Positions 32,598 through 43,329 of a DNA stretch of 64,000 nucleotides are shown here, one piece after another. This DNA comes from Beta vulgaris subsp. vulgaris (taxonomy: Eukaryota; Streptophyta; Magnoliopsida; Caryophyllales; Amaranthaceae), in assembly GCF_026745355.1 (NCBI RefSeq), contig NC_079206.1:28208117-28272116 (forward strand), written 5' to 3'. The notes below the pieces were generated by a model that saw only the letters and a list, made by a program, of their open reading frames with translations, had not been told where the DNA came from and searched no databases. The position numbers and the translations under genes are program-made. Positions within the stretch are counted from its first letter, which is position 1. Each line of letters begins with the position of its first letter.

Positions 32598-33285
32598 TAA
32601 AAAAACAGCATAAAAGAAAGTGAAATTACCTTAAAATTTAAGACTTTGATAACAATTTGACAAAATTTAACATTGGAAATAAGATAATTTCCTTGAATAA
32701 AGAGAGTAATTACTCAATTAATATGGGAAGTTATGATTATTTGGGGATTTTTAGGTAAAAAGAGGAAAGAGAATTATGGAAGGAAGAAGATGAAAGCCTT
32801 GCACGGGATTCTCACAAATTCTTTTTTTCCTTCCATTTGCCACCAATTTGGGCCCCCAGATTTTTGGGTCCTTGTTCCATTGAACCGATTGGACCGATAT
32901 TGAGCCAGGCCTGATTAGTTAAGCATGCTTTGTACTTATAAGAATGTTTACGGGATTTTTTTGGCCATATTGCTATAAGTTTATGAATGAATTTAGTTAT
33001 ATTTTATGATGGTATCTGGGTATGAAATTTTGGTTGGTTGTTTCGATGAAATTAATTTATTTTGGACTCTTAAAATTATTTTCAAGCTATTATAAGTGTT
33101 CCTATTATATACTAGTTCTTAATGAGCTAAACTATATATTATTGTTTCGAAGATAATATTTTTATTAATAATTTGAGAAGAGTGTTATTGTGAATTGAAA
33201 TGCTTGAGCAGTGATCCTAGATTTCTGCTGATTTAGTGTAAGGCATTAAGGATATTTGTTTATTTGCTGATTGAGTATTATTATA
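32598..33285. other. AT-rich intergenic DNA
   Basis: No gene or clear repeat structure seen. Confidence 0.6.
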
Positions 33286-34447
33286 CTAGTCTTATATGCA
33301 CGCGATGCGTGCATTAATTTCTAAATATGTTATTTTATCATATACTTCATCCGTATTATTATTATGATTATACTTAAAATGTGAAAGATTAAGACTGTTC
33401 TTTTGTGTGGATTTGCATGATTACTGCTTTAAGGGCATGCTATTTGAAGACTTTGCTTCCCAATTGATATTCAAGCTTGGTTTCCTTTGCTAGTTATTGA
33501 TGTTGCTGTATAATGTCTAGCTTTTTAGATATAATTTGTTAGAACTTCTTTTTTTTGAATTTTAATGTTTAAATTTTGTGCAATCTCTCGTAATTCTCAA
33601 AAGACGTTTGCAATACGATATTAACTGTAAATACCTTTTCACCTTGCAAGTGACTTTTTTTATAGTATTTGTTTGAGGATATTTGGTCTGCTACATCCTC
33701 TCTACTTCATTCCTATAAAAGATACACACAAAAATCCCTATCATTTCATTCAACTTTGGATTAGTAAATCTTATTCCAGACAGAAAGAATTGTGTGTGAG
33801 AGAAGTAAGATACCTTTTAATTGGTTGTGTGGCCATTCAACATTTTTTTTGCTTCTCTTGGCTTATGGATTGCAATGCTTGTGAAGACCGTGTGTAAAAT
33901 TCACATCGAGAAAGAAAAATGATGTATTTTTCAAATCAAATTATATAAGGATTGTTATGAACAAATCACTATAATTACCTTAACTTGTTAAAACAATAAA
34001 GATTTTGATTTAAGTTTTGGTTATTTTGTACTGTTTTCAAAGACTCGTAGGGAGAAATTGTGAGAATAAGATGACGAGTGGAAGAACTAAAGATGTTATA
34101 TTGCATGTCTTGTTGCAGTTTTCCCCCTTATTTTGGGATTTTTTTGGTTTTGTTACAGTTTTTTTGGATTACACGTTGGTTTACCTTGTTTTTTTTTTTT
34201 TTTTGAAATAAGTAGTTAGTTTTCTTATATTTTTTGTTTAGGTTTTTTTTGGTTTTTTACAGTTTGTTTTAAATTACATGATGGTTTACATTTTTTTTAA
34301 AAAAAATTGTCATTTTTTGGTTTTTGAAAGAAACAAATAGTTTTGTTGTAATTAATTTCATTAGATGTAATTTATTTTATTTAGTACGGGTAAAATAGGA
34401 ATTTTAATATTTTGGTGTCCTTCCATAGTTGCCTTATAAAATAGAGA
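33286..34447 (-). mobile_element. Second non-autonomous Helitron
   Basis: On the minus strand the 3' end is the hairpin TGCACGCATCGCGTGCA, then TATAAGA and CTAG followed by T; the hairpin arms are perfect 7-bp inverted repeats around three bases. The 5' end is inferred at 34447 (A then TCTCTATTTTATAAGG). The interior is AT-rich, with poly-T tracts on the plus strand around 34120-34310 and no recognisable protein. The 3' terminus is firm, the 5' terminus less so. Confidence 0.65.
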
Positions 34448-35372
34448 TATACATTTGTATATTTTGTTGCTTTCATGTTATATTATGCATTCTTTAAGTG
34501 ATTTATTTCTAGTTGCTTTTGTTCTTGAATTGTTGTTTTTATAACTTGTCTATTAAGTCTCTTATAACTCTTATACAAATCCTAATTTGGCTGAGAGAGT
34601 TGTTAATTACTTCCAAGTGATTGTGGATGTTGATATTATATTTTGCAGGTAAAAATGAAGAGTAGCTCTTTTGGGTTGTGGGTTGTGAGGGAAAGACTTA
34701 TTATGCTTATAAGAAATCATAACTTATATCTTATTTTTGTTAGATTGGGTTTATGAGGTTATTTTGCCTCCTTTTGGATATTTGGTTTAAATTAATTTAG
34801 GATATAAATTTCATATGGATTAGTTTCTTATAAACCATAGAGTGAGCTATTTATCTTGACGATATTTCCGCTATGGCCTTTTCTTTAATAAAATGTCTAT
34901 TTTTTCTCTATTTTATCTTATCAATAGACCGAGTGTTACAGTGGGCTAATGGTAAGAGTTAATAGGTGGTAGGAGTTGTATTATCGGGTTATTGTTTATT
35001 TTATTTTTTGTAATTTTGTTTGTTAACATTGTTGATTTTTTGGTGCTGTGAATTGAGATTTTTCGAGACCATTTTGTTTATATAATTTGTCCATTCTTTT
35101 TCTATTGCAACAATTATCACTTTGGGTAGTTTCATCTATTAGAATCATTCCACTTTTGTTAGAAAAAGAAACTATAATTGACAACATCGCCTTTACTTGA
35201 TGTTAATAAAACCATCATTAATTACTCAAATTGCCTCAAAAAGTTGTTTACTTTATTAAGGATTTACTTATCCCCTACTCTAGTTAAACCATATATGCTA
35301 AACTATCCTATATTTTTTATTTTCTTAAAAATCATGCCAAAAGTCATTGTTCCAGTAGAAAAGGACGGAAAA
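34448..35372. other. AT-rich intergenic DNA
   Basis: No supported gene. The last three bases (AAA) are the target duplication of the adjacent CACTA-type element. Confidence 0.6.
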
Positions 35373-36898
35373 CACTAGTAGAATAAATGCTACTTGCTGC
35401 GGTTAAAAAGTGCCCTATTGCTGCGGTTTTGGGCGCGCAGCAATTAAGGGCGCAGCAATAGGTAATTAATATATTGCTGCGGTTTTTAACCGCAGCAATA
35501 TGAACATATTGCTGCGGTTTTTTCCAAAAACCGCAGCAATATGTATTTTTTTAATATTAAAAAGAAACACCTATTGCTGCGGTTTTGCACAAAACCCGCA
35601 GCAATATGTGCATTTTTTCAAAAAAAAAAAATTTTTTTTTTGAAATTAAAATCATCAATTTTAAGAATACTTATAATGCAATAAAAACTAAAGTAACTAA
35701 AACATCATATCAAGTTGTCAACCAGCAAAAATACAACATAAGCATAACAACAACATTCAAATTCATAAAATATTAATGGAAGACAATCCTAAACATCATA
35801 TCTAAATCAAAAATAAAAACAATAAAGAAAATAAAAATTATAGAAATTTACACCTAAATCCAAATTAGAATAAAAAATAATGACAATAAAAATAAATACA
35901 GAAGTTTCGATCTTAATTAAAATAAAAATAAAGAAAATGAAAAATACATAAGTTTAAATATAAAGGAAAGAACAAAAAAAAAAAAACTAAACACCAAGGA
36001 ACCGCCGACGGAGGCCGATGATACTAACGGCCGACGAGGCGACGAAGGCAGATGAAGGAGTTCGGTGTTGATGAAACTCGACCGAAGGCAGATTCGACTA
36101 TGTTCACGGATGTGGCAGCAGGCGGTCTGATGAGAATCGCCGGAAATCAAAGAAAAAACAGTGAAGGCTCGCCGGAAAATCGTAGCAGGAACAAAAATGA
36201 AAAAGAAATGTGACGAACTTACCGGAATGTCAAAAGCTTCGCCGGCAAAAGCACCAAGAAAGCCCCGAAAGTCTAAAAACTTCCAGCCCTAAACGGTATA
36301 AAAATGAACAAAACCTCAATGAAACTCTCGAACTCTCTCTCTCTCTCTCCTTCGATGCGGCGAATTGAATGGTCGGATTCTTCAGTGAACGGCGACGAAG
36401 AATAGAAAGGCCGACGGCTGAGAAGGGTGAAGGCAAGAAGGACGAGTGAAGAAGAACGACGGCAAATTTCGAGGAGAGAGAACGAGATGAAGAAGAACGA
36501 CGGCTGAGAGGGAAGGAGATTTCAAGGAGGAGAGAGAAAGGAGGGAAAAGAGTGAAATGCGAGTGTCCCCAAACCCTAGCGCCTATTATATGAAATAAAT
36601 GGGATATTGCTGCGGTTTTTTATTATAAACCGCAGCAATATATTAAAATGTTATTTTTTAAAAATTATTTTTTAATATATTGCTGCGGTTTCCACGTGGA
36701 AACCGCAGCAATATTTACTGCTATGGGCCCACATATTTTTCAAAATTTGTCCGTTGAATAATATTGCTGCGGTTTTTGGCGGGAAACCGCAGCAATATTG
36801 TCATTTTCAATTTTTTTTTCTTTTTGCGTGTTATATTGCTGCGTATAGGTAAAACCGCAGCAATATCAGCGCAGCAAATAACATTTATTCTACTAGTG
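35373..36898. mobile_element. CACTA-type non-autonomous element with ATTGCTGCGGTTTT subterminal repeats
   Basis: Ends are perfect inverted repeats of at least 17 bp (CACTAGTAGAATAAATG). AAA on both sides is the 3-bp duplication. Copies of ATTGCTGCGGTTTT and AACCGCAGCAATAT fill 35395-35605 and 36600-36870. No transposase is present. The centre (35990-36560) is markedly richer in G+C, with GCCGACGG-type words and a CT microsatellite near 36330; this may be captured DNA. Confidence 0.92.
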
Positions 36899-37887
36899 AA
36901 AAGTATTTGTCATTATACTTTAATTTCTAGATTTGTTATATAAAATGTTATATTTTTAATGTTCGATAAATATTGTAGCTTAGTCAATTCTTAATAGTAT
37001 CCCAATAATTGGTATGACTAACAATTGCTAACACAGTTTTAACATGGAAAATACCGGAATGATAATTTAAGAAAATAAAGGGTAATAATTTAATAGATGT
37101 AGGAAAGAAAGAATAGAGAAAAAACTATGAGTGTCAGTTACAACTTTAAATTTTAATATAGCACATAAACACCAATGCATATTGAATAGAAGATGGGAAA
37201 GCAAAAAAAAGAAGATTATAATAATGGTATCATGAATAAAATAACTTAAATATAAAAGTAACCTCTATTAATAATCGAAAATACTATTTAAGAGAAAAAA
37301 AAAATCTCTTCATCAATCATGATCATATCAAGACTAATCAAACTTCCCCCTTTTTTTGATCCACGACCTCAAATAGTCTAGAAACTCGAACCTTGATTTC
37401 TCAATTAGTTTAAGTAGAATTAAGTTCATTGAGAAAAGAATAAGATCTGACATATAGATACATGAAAAAGGAAAACATAAATATTATTTATACAACAAAT
37501 ATTATAGGAATAAAATAATTAGTCAATTGCATAGTACCTCTGCCATGTCGTTGACAAATTTTCATTTGATTCTTCATGTAATGTCATCATAGTATGCTAT
37601 AGGTTCAAAACTATATGTATGTATTTTTTATCTTTATATAACTCAAATTTTAAAAGTATAATTTTGAAAGACATAATTTCTATTGTTACATATCATACGC
37701 TATTTTTTATAATAAATTTTATATGTATTTAAAATAAATAATAAATAATATGTTATTGTTCATATAAATAAGTATACTTTTAATTTATAAGTTGTAAAAC
37801 AATAAATTGTATATTGAACTTATTTCGGAACATATTTCGAGCATTCTCTGATGGTAAAAAAAATATAGTATTGCGAATTATGTAGCA

Positions 37888-37930
<43 letters not shown>

Positions 37931-38637
37931 ATATATATATATTACACCTTTTAAAAGTCTCTAAGACAACACTATTCATTTCAATAGTGTTATGAGTCTT
38001 AAAAGCATGAAATTCAATATTCATTTGCCAAAGCCAATCTCAACCTTCCATTTTCCGTTTCATCTAAACCGCACATTCTACCCATTTCCAGCATCATGTG
38101 CTGCTCACATGATCTGCTTCACTTTGCTTCCACGCCCTCCTCACGTGATGCACCGCCTTCTTCGCCTCCTCATCTTCATCATCCTTCGTTTTGTCTAGGC
38201 TTTTCCTTTCTCTTCAGCTCCATTAATCTTCTTTCTTCTTTTTCCTTTTTCCTTTCGATCATCGAGTGAAGCTCATCGAAGTCCTGCAGATCTAAATGTT
38301 AATGTGCAAATTCAACTTCGTCTTCATCATTCCATTTTCTATTCTAATTGTGCACAATTCTTCCACAGTTCAAGGTCATTCAATTCCAATCTATCCAATT
38401 CAAATTCAAATCCAATCGGATTTAATGGCTTGTCTATATCCAAGTGCAAATTTACCTTCGTCTTTATTTAAGCTTGAAATCCACTCCGAACCAATTCCTA
38501 ATCTCCAAATTCAGATTCGGATTCAATCGAAATCCACGAAATTGCTTTATCTTGGTTCATTCTGTAGGTCCACATTCATATGCATCCAATTTGACTCAAT
38601 TCTGTTAGATTGTGTGCTCGTAATACAGGCAGGAGAA
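36899..38637. other. AT-rich intergenic DNA with (TA)n, left of the Helitron genes
   Basis: No supported gene. (TA)n at 37890-37943. AACACTATT / AATAGTGTT at 37968-37991 forms a small hairpin. 38290-38640 is rich in ATTCAAATC-type words. The left terminus of the autonomous Helitron should lie in or near this stretch, but I could not identify it. Confidence 0.5.
37890..37943. repeat. (TA)n dinucleotide microsatellite
   Basis: About 26 TA units with one phase slip (ATTATA). Confidence 0.97.
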
Positions 38638-38676
38638 ATGGAGCTTCAGTTGTGTTCAAAGGGTCAGTTTTCTGAG
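38638..38676 (+). other. Candidate first coding exon of the Helitron-linked dsRBD-like gene
   Basis: ATG at 38638 opens 13 codons (MELQLCSKGQFSE) ending at a GTAATT donor. It is phase 0 like the 54-base exons downstream. Support is only the splice pattern and spacing, so it is tentative. Confidence 0.3.
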
Positions 38677-40190
38677 GTAATTACTAATCTAATTATAGTT
38701 GTTTAAGTACTAGATGTGAGATCATTGTTGTTATAGTCATATTACCATCATTCAGCATTCATCATTCATCATCAAACATCATGATGGTCGTTTTAATGGT
38801 ATTAACATTTAATATGTGGGGAAATATTATTAATTACCCATTTTCTGTTGTCAGGTTAATTTGAGATTAATATTATATAATATATGGCTGGTTTGTTGGG
38901 TTGTGTTATTTGGATAGAGAGTTATTAGGCTTCAATTGCTGGTTATTGCTAAAAGCACTCATCACAAATAAACGAATATCCATGATAGAATTATGCAAAT
39001 TGCATTCTAGATTATGATAATACTAATTAGCATTTCCTAATTAGTATGGGGACGTGGCGTAGGAGGCCTCACTCTACATAATATTGTGCAGAAATTTTTT
39101 CTCAACTGAATAATTACGTACTCTCCTTCTATTCTAACCAAGTTCGAACTGGGAACAAACAAGTTAGTTCCTGGTTTTAAGGGTAAAGCATGCCACAAGG
39201 AAGAGTTGTAGTACAATGTTATATATTTTTATCATTTAATTTTGCGTTGCTCTAATGTAGTACTGTCCATGTTAGGGTTTTCTCTTTGCTTACTATAAAT
39301 ACTTTTTTTAGGGCAAGCTGCCTTTTTGTCCCTGTCTTCTTCTTCGCAGCTTGAAAAGCCATTTGAGAGTGGTAGGTCATTGCTCTGTCTTTTCTTCCTG
39401 TTGTCAACAATTTGTGTCTGACCAATGCGTTTGATCCTGATCATCTCATTATGAATTATGAAGCACTCAAACATATAGAACTGGGCACAACTTAATTCTT
39501 GGAAATCTAATCATCAAGTTATTAATTATCAATTATCAAGCATACAAACAAATAGAACTTGGCACAGTTAAATTCTTGAATATTGGATGTTGGATACTCT
39601 TGGACCAAAAAGCCATCTAATGTGTTTTAAAACTGGGAAACTTTATTACTTTCTTTAAAAACTTACAAGACACACGAAATAGGGACATGGCTAGTGGTGG
39701 GACTAATCTTCCCAATATTTGTCTTGCAACTACTATGTTTATTTGTTTGTACTCCAAATAAGAAAAACATTACACACATACTGACCAATAGAACATATAT
39801 GTTGGCTAAATGTGCACTCCTAGCCGCAATTTCCACAACGAAATGACTAGAAAGAGTTAGGATGCGTTTGGTTAAGAATATTTACATGCTGGGTAGATGA
39901 TTGCTCAACACCAGAGCAGTTGAGGAACAACACCCTTTTAAAATGTTATTTGCAATCATCTACCCAATATGTGTGTTCTATTGGTTAGTGCATCATGAAT
40001 TAGGCAATATGTACAAGCATATAGGTTAGAGGCTTGAGAAATGCATGGTGTTTTGTTGTTGTGTGTACATTCTTAGAATGCTAATTTCAAATTTTCCATC
40101 TACTGCTTAAAAGTTCTGACTTTATGGTCCTGTCGGTAATTTACGCTTGAAGTCAGATCCTAGCCTTATTGATTTTTTTTGGGTGTGTAG

Positions 40191-40244
40191 GCTTGTATTT
40201 GATTTCCGTTTACCAACGCTTGGCAAACTATAGAACAGCCTCTG
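40191..40244 (+). pseudogene. Candidate 54-base exon, broken copy of the exon at 40746
   Basis: Bounded by an acceptor (TGTGTAG) and a GTAATT donor. It is 18 codons in phase 0 and alignable with the exon at 40746-40799 (FPFTNAWQ against IPYTAASQ, both ending in Leu before GTAATT). It has a TGA as fourth codon. Confidence 0.4.
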
Positions 40245-40745
40245 GTAATTGTTCTTCTTTCTACGCACATCTTGTTTCTTTTTAAACATGGTGTGATTAT
40301 TTGTAGAGTTTCTTTTGCTACTTCTTCTTTTGTTTAGTGGATCTCTTTGTTGTTGCAGTTGCTTTCTTTCTTGTTGCTTTGTTTGATACACCTACAATGA
40401 AGCCTGCTTTTGTCCGGTGGTTTTGTTTGTTGTCATGGTTGTTTTCTTCCTTGTTGTTTTGATTAGTGACTGAGTGGCTAATCTTTCCTATATTTTGATT
40501 AGGTTAGAGTGGTTACAAATAAATAGCACGTGTTTGGAGTGATTCTCTAATTATTCTCATAATCTTCTGTGCGTTATTGTGATGCTATTTATTTGTGTAT
40601 CTGCTCTTCTTATTTATAATTTCTGTAGGAGACATAAAATGAAATGCTGTTGTCTTATTTGATTTACGAGGAATGTGATAACTTAGTCAGTTGATTACAG
40701 CTTCCCGCTGCTTCCTGAGCTCATTGTGTTTGCTCTTTACTGTAG

Positions 40746-40799
40746 GATTCGCTTTCTATTCCATATACTGCTGCTAGCCAAGTTTCAAAGCAACTCCTG
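40746..40799 (+). other. Candidate 54-base exon of the dsRBD-like gene
   Basis: Acceptor CTGTAG, donor GTAATT, 18 open codons: DSLSIPYTAASQVSKQLL. Same length, phase and donor as 40191-40244. The peptide also resembles CIPFQPLLRQITE at the start of the main ORF, suggesting repeated exon units. Confidence 0.4.
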
Positions 40800-41090
40800 G
40801 TAATTAGTTTTCTTTGTGCACAATATTGTTCTCTTCTTAACAAGCTGTTGTTCTCTGTTAACTATCTTTTGCACAGCGTGTCTTTTGTTAAGTGTGTGTG
40901 TTGTTGTGTTGGTGGTTTCCTTCATTGTTGTTCTGTCTAATGGTTACACTTTATGAGTGGTTACATCTGTGCTTGTGGTGGAATATAGGAAGAGCCTGAT
41001 GTCTAGCATTGTGTTTTTTTTTTGTGTAATTGCTGTGTGTGAACGTAATTTGCTGTAAATTCTATTGTTCTATTCTGACAAGTTATAAGT

Positions 41091-41948
41091 ATGTCGCTAA
41101 GTTCAATGTGCATCCCATTCCAACCTCTGCTAAGGCAGATCACTGAATGCCTAAGTTTCCAAGTTCTTGTCTATGGTGTTCTCGACTTATCTAAGAACAA
41201 CGCCTGTGTAGCTGTAAGGACAGAGTGTGGCCCAGTTGCTTATGTGTATGTTGGTGGGGAGGCTGGCAGCCTAGATGAATCATGTGACAAAGCTGCTGAA
41301 CAAGCTGTTCATGACCTCATTCATAAATATGGTGTTCATGTTGAGGACTTCACAGCTGGAAAGAAGCGCATGCTTGATAGGTGTGGCCACCTTTATAGGC
41401 TGAAGAGAGTTGAACTAGAAGCTGTTGAGAGAGGGCTCCCAGCAGGGATGCCATCTGCAGTTGATTACCTAGATGCTTCCCGTTCTATTAGGCACATTAC
41501 ACTTGACTACATGAGTGTCTTACCTATGGTGGTCAAACACACTCAAGCTCTCCTAACTCCGCTAGAAAGCATATGCTTTGACGGTTCTAGGCACACCGCA
41601 TGGCTAGCAGTTACATGCCCCCACAATGCACATGGGATAGCATGTATCTTTGGAAATGCCTGTGCTACATTGGCTGATTCCAAACAAAGTGTTGCAAAGA
41701 AGGCAATCACTTACATGATGCATTAATATAACTTCACTATTATTGATGCGAATTACAAAGCCGCCAACTATGCAGCTGTTCTTTGTGCTCTTGAAAGAGA
41801 GAGCTACTTAATTACCAAAGAGCGTGTGTTAAACATTCAAGAACCTATACAGCCCTCTGGTTGTGGAACAAGATTGCTTGACTCCGCGCGCCAAACAGTT
41901 CTAGATACCTACGATGGTATCGCCTCCTTTTCCACCAAAGAAGCGTAG
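41091..41948 (+). pseudogene. Helitron-linked gene with two dsRBD-like modules (main ORF, in-frame TAA)
   Basis: ATG 41091 opens 211 codons to a TAA at 41724-41726. The same frame then stays open for 73 further codons to TAG 41946, so the TAA is probably a late nonsense mutation. Two segments share the alpha-beta-beta-beta-alpha plan of a double-stranded-RNA-binding domain. Module 1: PLLRQITECLS ... VYVGGEAGSLDESCDKAAEQ and AVHDLIHKYGV. Module 2: MVVKHTQALLT ... GIACIFGNACATLADSKQ and SVAKKAITYMM. Each ends in a helix rich in Lys and Ala, where dsRBDs carry their conserved K/A residues. I do not recognise the full protein. Codon use looks like a real gene and neighbours a Helitron Rep gene on the same strand. 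Binding to RNA is inferred from pattern only. Confidence 0.6.
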
Positions 41949-42066
41949 AGTCAGATCATCATTTGGCAATGTGTCAAGTTCTACCCAAAACTCTGCAATT
42001 CCTCTACTGTCTATTCCCTTTGAGCTTGAAACTGTTCTGAAACGGACTAAGAAAGATGGATGCTAG
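41914..42066 (+). pseudogene. C-terminal reading with nuclear-localisation-like motif, frame-shifted from the main ORF
   Basis: A 50-codon open stretch in another frame overlaps the end of the main ORF. It starts with Pro-rich sequence and PPKKRRVRSS, a textbook basic nuclear localisation signal, then a Ser-rich segment and ELETVLKRTKKDGC. The simplest reading is that this was the original C-terminus and that a one-base shift near 41915 separates it. An independent small gene is possible but less likely. Confidence 0.45.
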
Positions 42067-42778
42067 GCATCTAAGCTGTCTATGTTGTTAGGATTAGTTG
42101 CGATGGGCACCTATTCTTGCTCTTTTGTCTTAGGGAAAGTACCTCATGTTTTATGCTGCACTCTTTGAGAGTTGCTTAGGTCTTTAGAGTTCCGCTATCT
42201 ATGTTAGTTGTAGCTGCTGTAGAAGTTTATGTATTCTCTTGTAATATGTACGCTTGCTTTTGGTCCTTACATGGGTTGTAACATATTTTGCGCATTTTCA
42301 TGCGTTTAATGGAAGCTTAACTATTCTCTTGTTGTTTACTGCATTGCTCTTGCTGTTTTCATTTATGCTGCCTGCGTACTTCTCACCTTGTTTTTCAATT
42401 AATCACAAATGAGTTTAATAACTATTTGAGCTTTGGAATAACCGTGTTGCGATATCTACCACTCAATGTTTAAGAATGGTTCTGTGCTACCGTATTGCTA
42501 GCTGCAAACATTACGCTCTTGACTATCACTACAGTGCCTCTTCAGTGCCTTAACTTACACTTTACAGACCTTCAAACGTTTGAAAACGAATCCTTTTAAT
42601 ATAATTGTGCTACAAACAAAGCGAGGTTAAGGAGGTGTGCTATATCCAATTGTGCTATGGAAATTGTCACATGTAAAAAAAAACACATAACTTTTTCCCT
42701 ACTACCGCTCTCCTTCTCTCACACCTCTCCCCTAAAAATGTTGTTAGGAGTTAGACTGTTCGTAGAGTCGCATCCTTA
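42067..42778. other. Helitron spacer
   Basis: No supported gene; AT-rich with scattered TTG/TGCT words. Confidence 0.5.
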
Positions 42779-43238
42779 TGTGCATGCCAGAATCAAGTTT
42801 CAATTGTTGTGCTAACTTTTGTGAAAATCTGAATAACTATTAGCGCTCTGCCTTCCCATAGTTAGCCTCTATATTTAATGATTAATTTGTTTCGCTGTGG
42901 TATTTCACATATGTAGGCATGCTATTCTAGCTTTGAAGAGTGCTCACCTTTCCAACACACTGTGACGTTTGAGCTACTCGGCTCTAGGAACCATTAGTAT
43001 GGGTATTTCTCAACATCTCCTTTTTAAAAATCATGCTTAGAATTATTGTCTATCTATTGTACATGTGAATGCATAATATAGTTCTTTGTCTAATGGGAGG
43101 TACAATGGCTTGTGCTATGATTCATTTAACCTATCTACAAAAGGTGCAAGCGAATCTTGTACATTGCAGTGGATTGCTCATCATGAAGTGAACCGTTCTA
43201 TCTACTCTACGATGTATGCCTTTTCTGTCACATTCTTT
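42779..43238 (+). repeat. Unit 1 of a 460-bp direct tandem repeat in the Helitron
   Basis: Starts TGTGCATGCCAGAATCAAG and matches, base for base with few differences, unit 2 made of 43239-43329 plus 54160-54535. It contains a copy of the first exon region of the Rep gene in which the reading YNGLCYDSFNLSTKGASES and LQWIAHHEVNRSIYS is still open. Confidence 0.9.
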
Positions 43239-43329
43239 TGTGCATGCCAGAATCAAGTTTCAATTGTTGTGCTAACTTTTGTGAAAATCTGCCTAGCTAT
43301 TAGCGCTCTGCCTTCCCATAGTTAGCCTC
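43239..43329 (+). repeat. Unit 2 of the tandem repeat, left piece
   Basis: Same start as unit 1. Interrupted at 43329 by Copia-3; GCCTC at 43325-43329 is the left target duplication. Confidence 0.9.

Noticed and set aside
37968..37991. Hairpin AACACTATT...AATAGTGTT as the 5' end of the autonomous Helitron
   Set aside because: The adjacent TCTCTAAG is preceded by G, not A, and lacks the usual plant Helitron 5' pattern; the left end stays unresolved.
38296..38706. 136-codon ORF with Ile-Gln repeats
   Set aside because: Composition follows ATTCAAATC-type low-complexity DNA; no domain pattern. Only the last 13 codons from ATG 38638 are kept as a candidate exon because of the GTAATT donor.
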